A model generated the notes under the pieces. It was not told the DNA's origin and did no database searches. It saw only the letters and a list, made by a program, of their open reading frames with translations. 64,000 nucleotides of DNA from JAAUUE01 sp943370025 (GTDB taxonomy: Bacteria > Cyanobacteriota > Cyanobacteriia > Cyanobacteriales > JAAUUE01): assembly GCA_943370025.1 (NCBI GenBank), contig CALRPI020000008.1:1-64000 (forward strand). Direction: 5' to 3'. Position 1 is the first letter of the stretch, and each line of letters starts with the position of its first letter. The translations under genes were made by a program, and so were the position numbers. Positions 32,110-41,051 of this stretch are shown in pieces.

Positions 32110-32960
32110 AACTTCTCTGCTAGTCTTAATTTTGCCGATCGCGATCGGGGATTGGTTGCCATTTCTGCCTCCTGGGGAATGATCGGTTTCTTCGTTAATA
32201 CCTGAAATAAAGGATTTTCTCGGAGGCTATGTTTTACTATTCTATCTTCTAAACTATGAAAGCTAATAATTGCGATTTTCCCTTGGGGTTGGAGCCAATT
32301 AGGGGCAATTTGCAAAAACTTTTCTAAGGAAGCGAGTTCTTGATTAACGACAATTCTTAGAGCTTGAAATACCCTAGTGGCGGGGTGGATCCTGCCATAG
32401 CGGTAGGCGCGGGGCACAGACCTACTGATCGTTTCTGCAAGTTTGGTAGTAGTTTGAAAAGGGCGTTCTTCGACAATTACTTTGGCTAAGCGGCGGGATA
32501 ATCTTTCTTCACCATACTTAAAAAATATATCGGCTAATTGCTTTTCTGACCAAGTATTAATTACAGTTTTGGCGGTTAATTCTTGGTGCTGATCCATGCG
32601 CATATCTAATTCAGCTTCGAGACGAAAGCTAAACCCCCGACTAGGTTCATCTAGTTGGTAGGAACTCACCCCCAGATCGGCGATGATCCCCGCAAAGGCG
32701 ATCGCCCCCGGCTGATAGTTCACAAAGTTCCCCTGCCAGAAACTCAGTTGATGGGCATACTCCTTGAGTAAATCTTGACAATGGGCGATCGCTTCCCGGT
32801 CGCGATCGATCGCCGTCACTTTCCCCCCAGCCTCCAAAATTAGACGAGTATGACCGCCGCCACCAAGGGTGACATCTAGATAATGCCCGTCGGGTTGAAT
32901 AGCCAAGCCTGTGATTACTTCTTGGGGCAGCACAGATTGATGCGAAAATTCTTTAGTCAC
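32106..32960 (-). CDS. rsmH: 16S rRNA m4C1402 methyltransferase RsmH
   Basis: The 284-aa protein is RsmH (MraW), which N4-methylates C1402 in the ribosomal P site. The SAM-binding loop DVTLGGGGHTRLIL (about 29-42), IIADLGVSSYQLDEPSRGFSF (about 92-112), the lid region and the C-terminal SFHSLEDRIVK are diagnostic. In many bacteria it lies in the division/cell-wall cluster; here it stands with a secreted protein, as is usual in cyanobacteria. It is slightly shorter than the E. coli enzyme but appears complete. Confidence 0.95.
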   Translation of the reverse strand: MTKEFSHQSVLPQEVITGLAIQPDGHYLDVTLGGGGHTRLILEAGGKVTAIDRDREAIAHCQDLLKEYAHQLSFWQGNFVNYQPGAIAFAGIIADLGVSSYQLDEPSRGFSFRLEAELDMRMDQHQELTAKTVINTWSEKQLADIFFKYGEERLSRRLAKVIVEERPFQTTTKLAETISRSVPRAYRYGRIHPATRVFQALRIVVNQELASLEKFLQIAPNWLQPQGKIAIISFHSLEDRIVKHSLRENPLFQVLTKKPIIPQEAEMATNPRSRSAKLRLAEKL

Positions 32961-33024
32961 TAACTTTTTCCGGAACTTATGGCTATGATTATTTTATTCC
33001 TAAACATTGAGGCTTCACTCTAAG

Positions 33025-34041
33025 ATGAACTTATTTTTCACTACGTTGGAAATTCTGCCCATACTCCTGACTGGTGGGATTCTAGTTTATCTCTTTACTG
33101 CCCGTCGCTACGAATCTGCCGACTCGGTTGCCAATTCCTATGACCAGTGGACAGAGGACGGTATTTTGGAGTTTTACTGGGGAGAGCATATCCATCTAGG
33201 GCATTATGGCTCACCACCAGAGGGCAAGAATTTTTTGGCTGCTAAGGTTGATTTTGTCCATGAAATGGTGCGTTGGGGTGGTTTAGATAAATTGCCGCCC
33301 GGGACTACAGTTTTAGATGTGGGTTGCGGGATTGGAGGTAGTAGCCGTATTCTCGCTCAGGATTATGGGTTTGTGGTCACAGGAATTACCATTAGTCCCC
33401 AGCAGGTGAAACGTGCTCAAGAGTTAACTCCTCAAGAACTTAATGTTCAGTTCCTTGTCAATGATGCCATGGCACTTTCTTTTCCTGAGGGAAGTTTTGA
33501 TGTGGTGTGGTCGATCGAGGCAGGTCCCCACATGCCCGACAAAGCGGTTTTTGCCAGAGAATTGATGCGGGTACTCAAACCCGGTGGGTTGATGGTGATG
33601 GCGGATTGGAATCAGCGAGACGATCGACAAAGTCCCCTCAATTTCTGGGAGAAGCCAGTCATGCAACAACTCCTTGATCAATGGTCACATCCTGCTTTCT
33701 CAAGTATTGAAGGCTTTGCGGAGCTTTTAGAGGCAACAGGATTTGTCAATGGTCAGGTAATTACCGCAGATTGGACGGAGCCGACCCTGCCCTCTTGGTT
33801 AGATTCCATTTGGCAAGGCATTGCCCGTCCTAGAGGCTTAGTCAGTTTTGGTTTTTCTGGCTTGATTAAATCTATCCGCGAGGTGCCGACTATTTTATTA
33901 ATGCGCTTAGGGTTTGGGACGGGTCTGTGTCGATTTGGGATGTTTCGGGCTGTACGGAGTGGCTCTGCATCAGAGTTAATTGGTGTTGCCGTAGAGTCTC
34001 ATCCTTTAACCCAAACTTCAGAAACCTCAGCGATCACCTGA
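33025..34041 (+). CDS. MPBQ/MSBQ methyltransferase (Slr0418-like)
   Basis: The start is ATG 33025 (338 aa); the frame to 33007 would need TTG. The protein has an N-terminal membrane anchor (about 5-26), then YESADSVANSYDQWTEDGILEFYWGEHIHLGHYG, the SAM-binding VLDVGCGIGGSSRIL (about 95-109) and VWSIEAGPHMPDK. The sequence is very close to my recollection of Synechocystis Slr0418, shown to methylate 2-methyl-6-phytyl- and 2-methyl-6-solanesyl-benzoquinol in tocopherol and plastoquinone synthesis. A gamma-tocopherol methyltransferase is the main alternative but usually lacks this C-terminal FIKSIREVPTILLMRL region. Confidence 0.87.
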   Translation: MNLFFTTLEILPILLTGGILVYLFTARRYESADSVANSYDQWTEDGILEFYWGEHIHLGHYGSPPEGKNFLAAKVDFVHEMVRWGGLDKLPPGTTVLDVGCGIGGSSRILAQDYGFVVTGITISPQQVKRAQELTPQELNVQFLVNDAMALSFPEGSFDVVWSIEAGPHMPDKAVFARELMRVLKPGGLMVMADWNQRDDRQSPLNFWEKPVMQQLLDQWSHPAFSSIEGFAELLEATGFVNGQVITADWTEPTLPSWLDSIWQGIARPRGLVSFGFSGLIKSIREVPTILLMRLGFGTGLCRFGMFRAVRSGSASELIGVAVESHPLTQTSETSAIT

Positions 34042-34106
34042 TTTGGGTAGTCCTACAGCAGTTTGAGAATGGGTAAAAGATTCCCTCCGCAGCGCAGAAG
34101 AAATCC

Positions 34107-34913
34107 TTACTTCTCTAGTACCATCCCTACATAAAAAGGTTTCATTGCTTTGACGATCGCTTCGGCGGCTTGGGCATTTTCGTCGGGTTCCTGAAGAAAA
34201 TTAGCTGTCGTGCGGAGTTGATTCTCCAATTGTTCTAAGCTAGGAAATTTCTGAAATACATCTATCAACAGTTCATCAAGATTCCTTGCCCGGAGTTTTA
34301 ACCAACTACCCTGATTAAAACTAGATTGTTCTTCCAAAACACAGAGCAGTAATATTTTTGCCCGGAGGGGGTTGCTATACTTCATGACTGCGAATCTGAC
34401 AGCAAAGGGATCATAGCCACTAGAGCCAAGATTCAAGCTAGGGCTAGAGTTGGGAGTGGAATCCATCTCTTCTTGATTGCTATCTACGGCTACTTTGACG
34501 TTGGTGATGGTATCTAAGGATGAGCTTGGGGAAGATGGTGAGGAAACTGGATTGGGATAGATGGGCAGAGACTGACTAGGAGTTACGACTCTATACACCA
34601 TTTCAGTTTTTGGCTCTTGGTCCAGATATAAGCTATCCATCTGGGCAAGGATAATTTCGGCAACTCCTGTATATTCTTCTTTTTTGTTGAGGGTATTGAC
34701 AATATTAAAAAAAGCAACTCTTAGCTCCTCCGGGGTGGGGTTGGAGTTAACTAATTCTTGAAGAATGTTAGTGAGGGGAAACCTGTTAATTATCCCAAGA
34801 TCATTTTCCCAGCGATTTTTCCAAGTGGCAAAAATGAGCTTTTTGATTCTGGCAGCATTGCTATGTTGCCCTAGCTCTTGAGCAACTTCAGATATTAGGA
34901 GGAGGTTTTCCAT
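34107..34913 (-). CDS. Unrecognised cytoplasmic protein
   Basis: The 268-aa product has two helical parts (about 1-100 and 165-265) joined by a Ser/Pro/Thr/Asn-rich linker (about 110-165). No family is recognised. The C-terminal part includes YDPFAVRFAVMKYSNPLRAKILLLCVLEEQSSF and LDELLIDVFQKFPSLEQLENQL, which look like conserved helical repeats. No membrane segment, signal or catalytic motif is visible. It is convergent with the methyltransferase and stands alone. A truncated family A end (34053) lies between them. Confidence 0.68.
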   Translation of the reverse strand: MENLLLISEVAQELGQHSNAARIKKLIFATWKNRWENDLGIINRFPLTNILQELVNSNPTPEELRVAFFNIVNTLNKKEEYTGVAEIILAQMDSLYLDQEPKTEMVYRVVTPSQSLPIYPNPVSSPSSPSSSLDTITNVKVAVDSNQEEMDSTPNSSPSLNLGSSGYDPFAVRFAVMKYSNPLRAKILLLCVLEEQSSFNQGSWLKLRARNLDELLIDVFQKFPSLEQLENQLRTTANFLQEPDENAQAAEAIVKAMKPFYVGMVLEK

Positions 34914-35200
34914 AACTTAATTCTCAAGATTATTGGTAGATTACACCGAAGATTGTCCTAATTGATGGGAAGATTTCAGGGGACTAACTGAACAATCCCC
35001 CAAAAAGCAACTGGATATCAAAAACTTGGATATATTTTAATATGCTTTAATCCTCTATCCAACTAAAAAATTATCGATTCTTGTCGATCGATCAAGATGA
35101 TGCAGAGGAAAAGTCGGGAATCTGGCGGGGATTTCGTTGTTGACAGGGAGATTTGGGTTTAGATTGCCGACTTTTGCATAACCTTCAATTTTCATTACCT

Positions 35201-36205
35201 TTACTCACTTAGTTTCCTGCCACTACCACTAACTCCGACTAGGTAGAGCAAAGCCATCCGAATCGCAATGCCACTAGTGACTTGGGCGGAAATTAGACTA
35301 AACCGGGGATCGTCCATGAGTTCTGAGCTAATCTCTACCCCTCGATTGACTGGACCCGGATGCAGAACTTTTACTTGGGGTTGACAGAGATGGAGACGAT
35401 CGTGGGTAATGCCAAAATTTTGATGGTATTCCCGCAAGCTAGGCAAAAGGTGCGATCGCATTCTCTCGGTTTGCAAACGCAGGGTCATGACGAAATCTGC
35501 CCCCTCTAGGGCGGTGGGTAACTGCCAGTGGAGGAAAAGCTTACCGGGATGGGTATCTCTGCCCCAATCAGCAAATAACTTCGGCAACAAAGTAGGTGGC
35601 GCCGCCAGGTGGACTTCTGCCCCACAGGAGAGGAGACTCCATAGATTCGATCGCACCACCCGCGAATGAAGAATATCCCCGACGATCGCTACCTTCTTGC
35701 CCTGCAACAATTCCCCACGGGGATTCTCCACATCTAATAGGCAACAAATCGTAAATAGATCGAGCAGAGCCTGAGAAGGATGTTCATGCTGCCCATCTCC
35801 CGCATTCAGGACACTAATTTTCGCTCCCAAATCATCCAAAGCTTGAGCGATCGCCCCCGGTACCCCCGCATCCCGATGCCGAATTACCATCAAATCCGTC
35901 CCCATTGCCCAATAGGTTTTGGCGGTATCTAGAATAGTTTCCCCCTTCGACAAAGAAGAAGTCCCCGGTGCAAAATTTAAAATATCCGCAGATAAACGCT
36001 TGGCTGCCAACTCAAAACTATTCCGAGTCCGGGTTGAAGCCTCAAAAAACAAATTAGCCACCACTAGCCCCTGTAGAGTGGGCACTCGCTTTGTTTTTCG
36101 TGATAGCACTTCCCGGAAACTAGCTGCCGTTTTCAGGACAGTGTTATATTCATCAAGGGTGAAGTCTGCCAGAGAAAGAATATGTCGCCGCCGCCAATTA
36201 GTCAT
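35201..36205 (-). CDS. pyrB: Aspartate carbamoyltransferase catalytic subunit
   Basis: The 334-aa enzyme condenses carbamoyl phosphate and aspartate to carbamoyl aspartate in pyrimidine synthesis. Diagnostic motifs: the carbamoyl-phosphate loop FFEASTRTRNSFELAAKRL (about 53-71), VIRHRDAG, HPSQALLDLFT (about 141-151) and VLHPGPVNRGVEI. Length is normal. No pyrI regulatory subunit or pyrC is adjacent, as usual in cyanobacteria where pyr genes are scattered. A family E element lies directly upstream of the start, so its promoter is probably in or beyond that repeat. Confidence 0.95.
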   Translation of the reverse strand: MTNWRRRHILSLADFTLDEYNTVLKTAASFREVLSRKTKRVPTLQGLVVANLFFEASTRTRNSFELAAKRLSADILNFAPGTSSLSKGETILDTAKTYWAMGTDLMVIRHRDAGVPGAIAQALDDLGAKISVLNAGDGQHEHPSQALLDLFTICCLLDVENPRGELLQGKKVAIVGDILHSRVVRSNLWSLLSCGAEVHLAAPPTLLPKLFADWGRDTHPGKLFLHWQLPTALEGADFVMTLRLQTERMRSHLLPSLREYHQNFGITHDRLHLCQPQVKVLHPGPVNRGVEISSELMDDPRFSLISAQVTSGIAIRMALLYLVGVSGSGRKLSE

Positions 36206-36223
36206 GATTTACTTAAGCTCAAT

Positions 36224-36316
36224 CTATAGCCATCCTAAATGGATTGAGAACGGCTCCCCCGGAGGGGGAGCCGTTCTCAACCCTCTAAAATTCTAAACTC
36301 AATTAGGATCGCTATA
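36224..36316. repeat. Family E miniature element, copy E1
   Basis: Ends CTATAGCCATCCTAAAT and AATTAGGATCGCTATA are inverted repeats about 93 bp apart; inside is a perfect stem TTGAGAACGGCTCCCCC with its complement. It lies 18 bp upstream of the pyrB start. Confidence 0.75.
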
Positions 36317-36385
36317 TAATATTAATTTCAGGAACATTTACTCAGCCAAATTAATCTCAGTCTTAGCTTAAGATTATCCCAAAGA

Positions 36386-36490
36386 TACAGCAGTTTGTGT
36401 GCAGTCGGCGATCACCGCCCACATACGAACCCAAGCCCAGCCAATATTTCAGAAAATACAACATATTCCATCTAGGTGAAAATTGCTGTA
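36386..36490. repeat. Family A element, copy A7, abutting a start codon
   Basis: A 105-bp copy starting TACAGCAGTTTG and ending AAAATTGCTGTA. Its last base is the A of the ATG of the Wzy-like gene. Internal sequence has diverged from A1. Confidence 0.7.
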
Positions 36491-37950
36491 TGTTACTTAA
36501 CTTGTCAAATTTATATTTAATTCAAAATACTGCTCGTCCCAATCTTCTTAAAGAGATTATTTTTAATCCCTTCGTTTTGCCTTTACTAGGAACAATTGCT
36601 TTTGTTTATATTTTAGTTTTATTTAACTATCTTGATAAAGATAGAAAACTCAACTACTTGCTAGAAAGAAGCCTAGCTACTGCCTATATATTTCTAATTA
36701 GTGGTGGTGGTGCTGGCATTTCCATGAATCCGTTTAATCGTCTATTTCCGGGTGGATTAGCTGTTAATGCAACTTCCCCGACTCTCAAGGGAATGTTAAT
36801 TGCCATTTATGTCATGTGTCTATTGCTATTAGCAGGAAGACTAAGCCAAACCTTAAAGAATTATATTTATACCTGTGCCATGCTGGCACAAAAAGACCCC
36901 GGCTTAATCATTATTCTTTTTCTCAATTTATTTTCTGCATCCTGGTCACAAACTCCACCAGAAACGATTCAACATAGTCTTGTTTTGATTATGATTAGTC
37001 TGGTAGCCATTTATGTAGGTAAGCAGTTTAACTGGACAGAAATACATTTGATGCTCAGGTGGGTAGCGGCTTTTATTATCATCTTGAGTTTAAGAAACCA
37101 AGGCATAGGTGCGGATGGTAATTGGACAGGGATTTTAATCCACAAAAATCCTTTTTCTTTTGAAATGGCTCAAGGGGTAATTTGGTGGCTGCTTCAGGCT
37201 TTCTATCAACCGGAATATCGGCGGAGATCTATACTCTTTGTTGCGCTATGTCTATTTGGTCTCCAAAAGGGGGGCAGTGGTGCCAGCAAAGTTATTATTG
37301 TTATTTTGATAGGTTTATGGGGATATGTAGGCATACTCAAGAAACTGCCAGTCAAATGGGCTTTTCTTTCTGTAGTAATATTCTTGATTCTGGGTATTAA
37401 TGCCACTATTTGGGTGACAGATAACCTGCATTTTATTATTGTTGATAAGCTCAACAAAGATATTACTCTAACTGGTCGTACAGAGTTTTGGCCACAAATT
37501 TGGGAACATATTCTCCAGAACCCGATGGGTTATGGTACAGATAGCTATTTTCAGCCTTTTCGAGGAGCAGATAATCCTGCCTTCAGTTTGAGAACTGGTA
37601 CCGGATTTAGACCCCCCTCTGCCCATAATGGCATTCTCCAAATGGGTACGGAGATTGGATTTTTAGGGATGGGTTGTTTTATAGTTTCTTTCTTCAATAA
37701 TTTGTCTAAGGCGGTAATTCACCTTAGCCAAACTGATCAACCAGAAGCAAGTATTCCTTTGCAACTTATCACCTATTTAATTATGACGAATCTAACCGAG
37801 TCTAATTTTATGGGGGTCAATAGTTTATGGTTCTTATATATTGTGATGTCTACTAGATTTAGCATAGATATTCAGGGTGGCATGACCAAGAGCGACAAAC
37901 TTAGGAAACAAAAATTAAAGGAACGGAAGTTGGCTTTGCGATCGGGATAG
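36490..37950 (+). CDS. O-antigen polymerase/ligase-like membrane protein
   Basis: The start is ATG 36490 (486 aa): the longer frame to 36397 is family A repeat sequence. The protein has about ten to twelve membrane segments and a Wzy_C/O-antigen-ligase-type periplasmic loop (about 330-385) with the TGRTEFWPQIW and PPSAHNGILQ motifs; the Arg and His of such motifs are important in this family. It would polymerise or ligate lipid-linked glycan units for an exopolysaccharide or LPS. A Wzx-like flippase lies 270 bp downstream. The C-terminus is very basic. AT-rich relative to neighbours. Confidence 0.8.
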   Translation: MLLNLSNLYLIQNTARPNLLKEIIFNPFVLPLLGTIAFVYILVLFNYLDKDRKLNYLLERSLATAYIFLISGGGAGISMNPFNRLFPGGLAVNATSPTLKGMLIAIYVMCLLLLAGRLSQTLKNYIYTCAMLAQKDPGLIIILFLNLFSASWSQTPPETIQHSLVLIMISLVAIYVGKQFNWTEIHLMLRWVAAFIIILSLRNQGIGADGNWTGILIHKNPFSFEMAQGVIWWLLQAFYQPEYRRRSILFVALCLFGLQKGGSGASKVIIVILIGLWGYVGILKKLPVKWAFLSVVIFLILGINATIWVTDNLHFIIVDKLNKDITLTGRTEFWPQIWEHILQNPMGYGTDSYFQPFRGADNPAFSLRTGTGFRPPSAHNGILQMGTEIGFLGMGCFIVSFFNNLSKAVIHLSQTDQPEASIPLQLITYLIMTNLTESNFMGVNSLWFLYIVMSTRFSIDIQGGMTKSDKLRKQKLKERKLALRSG

Positions 37951-38025
37951 TTTCCCCAAGACAAAGCTAGAAGATACAGCTAGAAAATAGTGCTAGCAAA
38001 ATAGTTCTTAAGTTTCTCCTGATGT

Positions 38026-38130
38026 TACAGCACCTTTTATGTAAATGGAATACACTGTATTTTCTGAAACACTTACTAGGTTTGAGTTTGTGTGTGGGCG
38101 GCGACAGCCGCCCACACACAAACTGCTGTA
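38026..38130. repeat. Family A element, copy A6
   Basis: A 105-bp copy between the Wzy-like and Wzx-like genes, starting TACAGCACCTTTTATG and ending CAAACTGCTGTA, with a strong stem GTGTGTGGGCGGC / GCCGCCCACACAC. Confidence 0.75.
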
Positions 38131-38218
38131 TCATCCAGCTACGAAGGTCAGTACGTATAGCAAAAGAGAATTTGCCATGTGGTTTGATAATTAATAAACC
38201 CTGATAAGCCCAGATAAA

Positions 38219-39562
38219 ATGATAGACAAAATTGCTTCTTTGAGGGAAAAACTCACTCCCAATGTCCGTAAAGTTCTTGGTAATGCAGTTTGGTTGTTTA
38301 CAGAAAAGATTTGGCAGTTGGGTTTGGGGCTATTGGTAGGTATTTGGGTGGCTCGTTATTTGGGACCAGAGCAATTTGGCATCTTAAATTATGCGATGGC
38401 GATGATGGGCATTACTAGCCCGATCGCGAAACTCGGTCTAGATAACATCGTGATTCGCGACCTCGCAAGAGATGCAACTCATAAGGAGGAAATTCTTGGC
38501 AGCGCTTTTTTCCTGAAATTTTTTGGCAGCCTAGGGACTTTCTGTTTAACTATTATTATTATTGCCTTTGTTGACAGAACAAATTATTTGATTCCTCTGT
38601 TGGTGGCAATCCTCTCTTTTGGCTTAGTGTTGCAATCGATCGATGTGATTGATTTTTGGTTCCAATCCCAAACCCAAGCAAAATTCTCAGTTTGGGCAAG
38701 AAATTTTGCCTATATCCTTATGAGTGGAGCCAGAGTCGGCTTAATTCTCATCAAGGCTCCCCTAATCATGTTTGCTCTAGTCATGACCATCGAGATTGGG
38801 ATCGCTTCCTGTGGGATGGTGGTGCTATACATCAAACAAGGGAACTTACTCAGAAGCTGGAAACCCAAGCTAGAAAGGATGAAAACCCTCTTAAAAGATA
38901 GCTGGCCTCTAATTCTGTCGGGGATTGTTATTCTGATCTATATGCGGATTGATCAGATCATGCTGAAGGCGATGGTGGGCGATCGCTCAGTCGGTGTTTA
39001 TTCTGCTGCCGTGAAAATCTCTGAGCTGTGGTATTTTGTGCCGGGAGCAGTGATCAACTCAGTGTATCCCTCTGTAGTCCGCTCCAAGGAAGCTGGAGAA
39101 GATTTCTATTATGGCAGAATCCAGAAACTCTTTGATCTGATGACTACCCTCGCTTACGGTGTTGCCATTGCAGTTACCTTCTTGTCCCCATGGATTGTTT
39201 CCCTTTTGTATGGTCAGAAGTATTTGGAGGCAGCAGATATTCTCACTGTCCATATTTGGACAGGGGTGTTTGTCTCCTTGGGTTTAGCCAGAGAAATTTG
39301 GCTTACCAATGAAGGATTGATGAAGTTTGCTGCCGTGACTACAGGGATCGGCGCAATTATGAATGTAATTCTTAATTTTCTTTTGATTCCCAAGTATGGT
39401 GGCATGGGTGCATCCTTAGCGACAGTAGCAGCCCAAATGTTCTCGGCTTATTTGGTGGGTTTCTTCTATGCTCCCACCAGAAGGATTTTCTTCAGTCAAA
39501 CCAAGGCTCTTTTCTTAGTTAATAACATCAAGCAAGTATGGCAATTAGTGAGTAGACGTTAA
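38219..39562 (+). CDS. Wzx-like oligosaccharide flippase
   Basis: The 447-aa protein belongs to the MOP/Wzx flippase superfamily: about twelve membrane helices, the N-terminal NAVWLFTEKIWQLGLGLLVGIWVARYLGPEQFGILNYAMA typical of polysaccharide biosynthesis proteins, and IYMRIDQIMLKAMVGDRSVGVYSAAVKISELWYFVP in the middle. It would translocate undecaprenyl-linked repeat units to the periplasmic face, feeding the Wzy-like enzyme encoded upstream. No glycosyltransferase cluster accompanies the pair in this window. The start at 38219 has no strong ribosome site visible. Confidence 0.9.
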   Translation: MIDKIASLREKLTPNVRKVLGNAVWLFTEKIWQLGLGLLVGIWVARYLGPEQFGILNYAMAMMGITSPIAKLGLDNIVIRDLARDATHKEEILGSAFFLKFFGSLGTFCLTIIIIAFVDRTNYLIPLLVAILSFGLVLQSIDVIDFWFQSQTQAKFSVWARNFAYILMSGARVGLILIKAPLIMFALVMTIEIGIASCGMVVLYIKQGNLLRSWKPKLERMKTLLKDSWPLILSGIVILIYMRIDQIMLKAMVGDRSVGVYSAAVKISELWYFVPGAVINSVYPSVVRSKEAGEDFYYGRIQKLFDLMTTLAYGVAIAVTFLSPWIVSLLYGQKYLEAADILTVHIWTGVFVSLGLAREIWLTNEGLMKFAAVTTGIGAIMNVILNFLLIPKYGGMGASLATVAAQMFSAYLVGFFYAPTRRIFFSQTKALFLVNNIKQVWQLVSRR

Positions 39563-39568
39563 AGAATT

Positions 39569-39654
39569 TCCGCTTACGAATTATCTAGGGGTTTGGAAGT
39601 TTCTGCCAGATGAGGGTTGTCGAAGCTCTCAGAAACTTCCAAATGCGTAAGTCC
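39569..39654. repeat. Family B element, inverted copy
   Basis: Read on the minus strand it begins GGACTTACGCATTTGGAAGTTT and has the stem GGAAGTTTCTG..CAGAAACTTCC around head TGAGGGTTGTCGAAG, ending in a degenerate ATTCGTAAGC. It lies just downstream of the broken SH3 gene. Confidence 0.7.
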
Positions 39655-39661
39655 CGGTTAA

Positions 39662-40299
39662 TTAATTACAAACTAGAAAGGTATGCAAAATGCGTCCTCT
39701 CACTCCTGTCGATGTAGTCACATCATAGAAATAACCGACAGATTCGTTATAGGTAACGATCGCACCATTGGGGATACTCTCCATAATATAACCGGAATCC
39801 AAGGCATGGAGACCAACTGATACGCCCCAGCAATATTTCTGTCAAGGGTTCTGACACGCATAGTGCCATTAAACTGAGTTGCGCCAGCAGGACTGGGGAG
39901 AAGGAAGCGATCAGCCACCCAGCCAGTCATGCCTCCGGGCATAGTAATTTCAGCCCAGTCCCCCTGCCTATTACTGAGATTAAATAGAACTTCAGTGCCA
40001 CTGGGCAGAGCTTTAACCAAATCACTATCACTATTAGGACTGCTCCAGACATTGACGAGGTTAGTTTCACTATTTCCTACCAGCCGGAAGGAATTTTCAC
40101 ACAGGCGATCGCGCGTTTGAGATTTTGCAGGAAGAGGAAAAATCAATGTCCCCATCAGGCAAGCAAAAAGTACCGGTGATATAGTAGTCGCCGATTTGAT
40201 TAGGACGTTTTTGAGGGCGCGCAGAGCGCGCCCTCAAAAACGTCCCCGTCCTGACTAGAATGGCGCTTACTATAACAAGGAAATTTTAGGGTTTTTCAT
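39662..40299 (-). pseudogene. Secreted SH3-domain protein, doubly disrupted
   Basis: The original frame starts ATG at 40299 (MKNPKISLL), is interrupted by the family C element at 40180-40274, resumes SPVLFACLMGTLIFPLPAKSQT (rest of a signal peptide) and continues into a bacterial SH3-like domain (WSSPNSDSDLVKALPSGTEV and DWAEITMPGGMTGWVADRF). Near 39810 a frameshift occurs: the continuing frame gives SGYIMESIPNGAIVTY and TGVRGRILHTFLVCN, a second SH3-like domain, with stop at 39662. With the element in place, translation from 40299 stops after nine codons. An internal ATG at 40155 leaves a 145-aa frame without signal peptide. SH3b proteins usually bind peptidoglycan. Confidence 0.82.
40180..40274. 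repeat. Family C element, copy C2, inside a signal peptide
   Basis: This 95-bp copy, flanked by TA on each side, is nearly identical to the one at 31295. Removal of the element plus one TA restores an uninterrupted signal-peptide frame of the SH3 gene. Confidence 0.92.
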
Positions 40300-40312
40300 A
40301 TATTTAAAATTT

Positions 40313-40416
40313 CTATAGCAGTCCTAAATTATTTACTAACAGTTGCCAAATTAACTGGTTTCTTACAGATGGTTTCACCCGCCTTCGGCGGGTGAAACCA
40401 TTTAGGATTGCTATAG
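40313..40416. repeat. Family E element, copy E2, with adjoining hairpin
   Basis: Ends CTATAGCAGTCCTAAA and TTTAGGATTGCTATAG are almost perfect inverted repeats; the inner stem is TGGTTTCACCCGCC with complement. Directly after it, 40444-40478 is a second stem (TCAGGATTTCCCTCGC / GCGGGGGAAATCCTGA) related to the ndhCKJ terminator. Confidence 0.85.
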
Positions 40417-40492
40417 TAGTCCTCCAAAGATCAGGTTTTGGTGTCAGGATTTCCCTCGCGTAGCGGGGGAAATCCTGATTCTTGAAGATATT

Positions 40493-40906
40493 TTAACGAC
40501 ACTTTAATTCCGTGACGGAATTAGGGCGCGGCAATTGATCGCCACGATCGCAGTCATAATAGATCAAATATTGTACTTCTACTACTTTTTGGTCAAAGGT
40601 GCTTAGTTGCTCTGGGTCTAAAATTTCTCGTAAGGCAGCAACACTATCTGTGGTCAGTCTGCCGCGAAATTGGGAACAAATCTCCCTAGCCCTTTGCCCC
40701 TGCTGTTCTCCCGTAATATTTAATCTCCCGATCAGGCGATCGCACCCTTCATGGGGTCTAATTGGCCTTTGCCCTTGGGATCCTTGGGATAGGGGAAATC
40801 TTTGAGCTAAGCCTATTTGGGGTAATCCGACAACAGACAGAAAACCTAGAAACCCTATGGTTGTGATGGTTAAGGATGCGATCGCAGAAGATATTGAAGA
40901 AAACAT
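40493..40906 (-). CDS. Secreted cysteine-containing hypothetical protein
   Basis: The start is placed at 40906 (137 aa) because AGAGAGG lies 5-10 bp upstream; the longer frame to 40939 lacks this. A signal peptide (about 1-35, ending QIGLAQ) precedes a domain with four cysteines (EGCDRLIGRLNITGEQQGQRAREICSQFRGRLTTDSVAALREILDPEQLSTFDQ..YYDCDRGD..ELKCR). The segment LTTDSVAALREILDPEQLSTFD resembles helical hairpins of periplasmic metal-responsive or chaperone-like small proteins, but no family can be named. Stands alone. Confidence 0.7.
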   Translation of the reverse strand: MFSSISSAIASLTITTIGFLGFLSVVGLPQIGLAQRFPLSQGSQGQRPIRPHEGCDRLIGRLNITGEQQGQRAREICSQFRGRLTTDSVAALREILDPEQLSTFDQKVVEVQYLIYYDCDRGDQLPRPNSVTELKCR

Positions 40907-41051
40907 AAAACCTCTCTGGCTTGGCTGGAGTATATTCAACCTCTTGGGGAAATTGTCAGCAGGCTTGATTTAAAAACAATGCACTCCCCTAACAATATCT
41001 TCATTAACAAGATCCAAATTTTCGGCAAAAACGTCTGAAGCGATCGCTTTA

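Noticed and set aside
35055..35195. A 46-codon frame (MKIEGYAKVGNL..) after pyrB on the minus strand with AAAGG upstream
   Set aside because: No composition or motif supports it and it is very short; the 34914-35200 gap otherwise holds nothing I can support.
36397..36489. N-terminal extension of the Wzy-like protein
   Set aside because: These 31 codons are family A element sequence; the hydrophobic protein begins at 36490.
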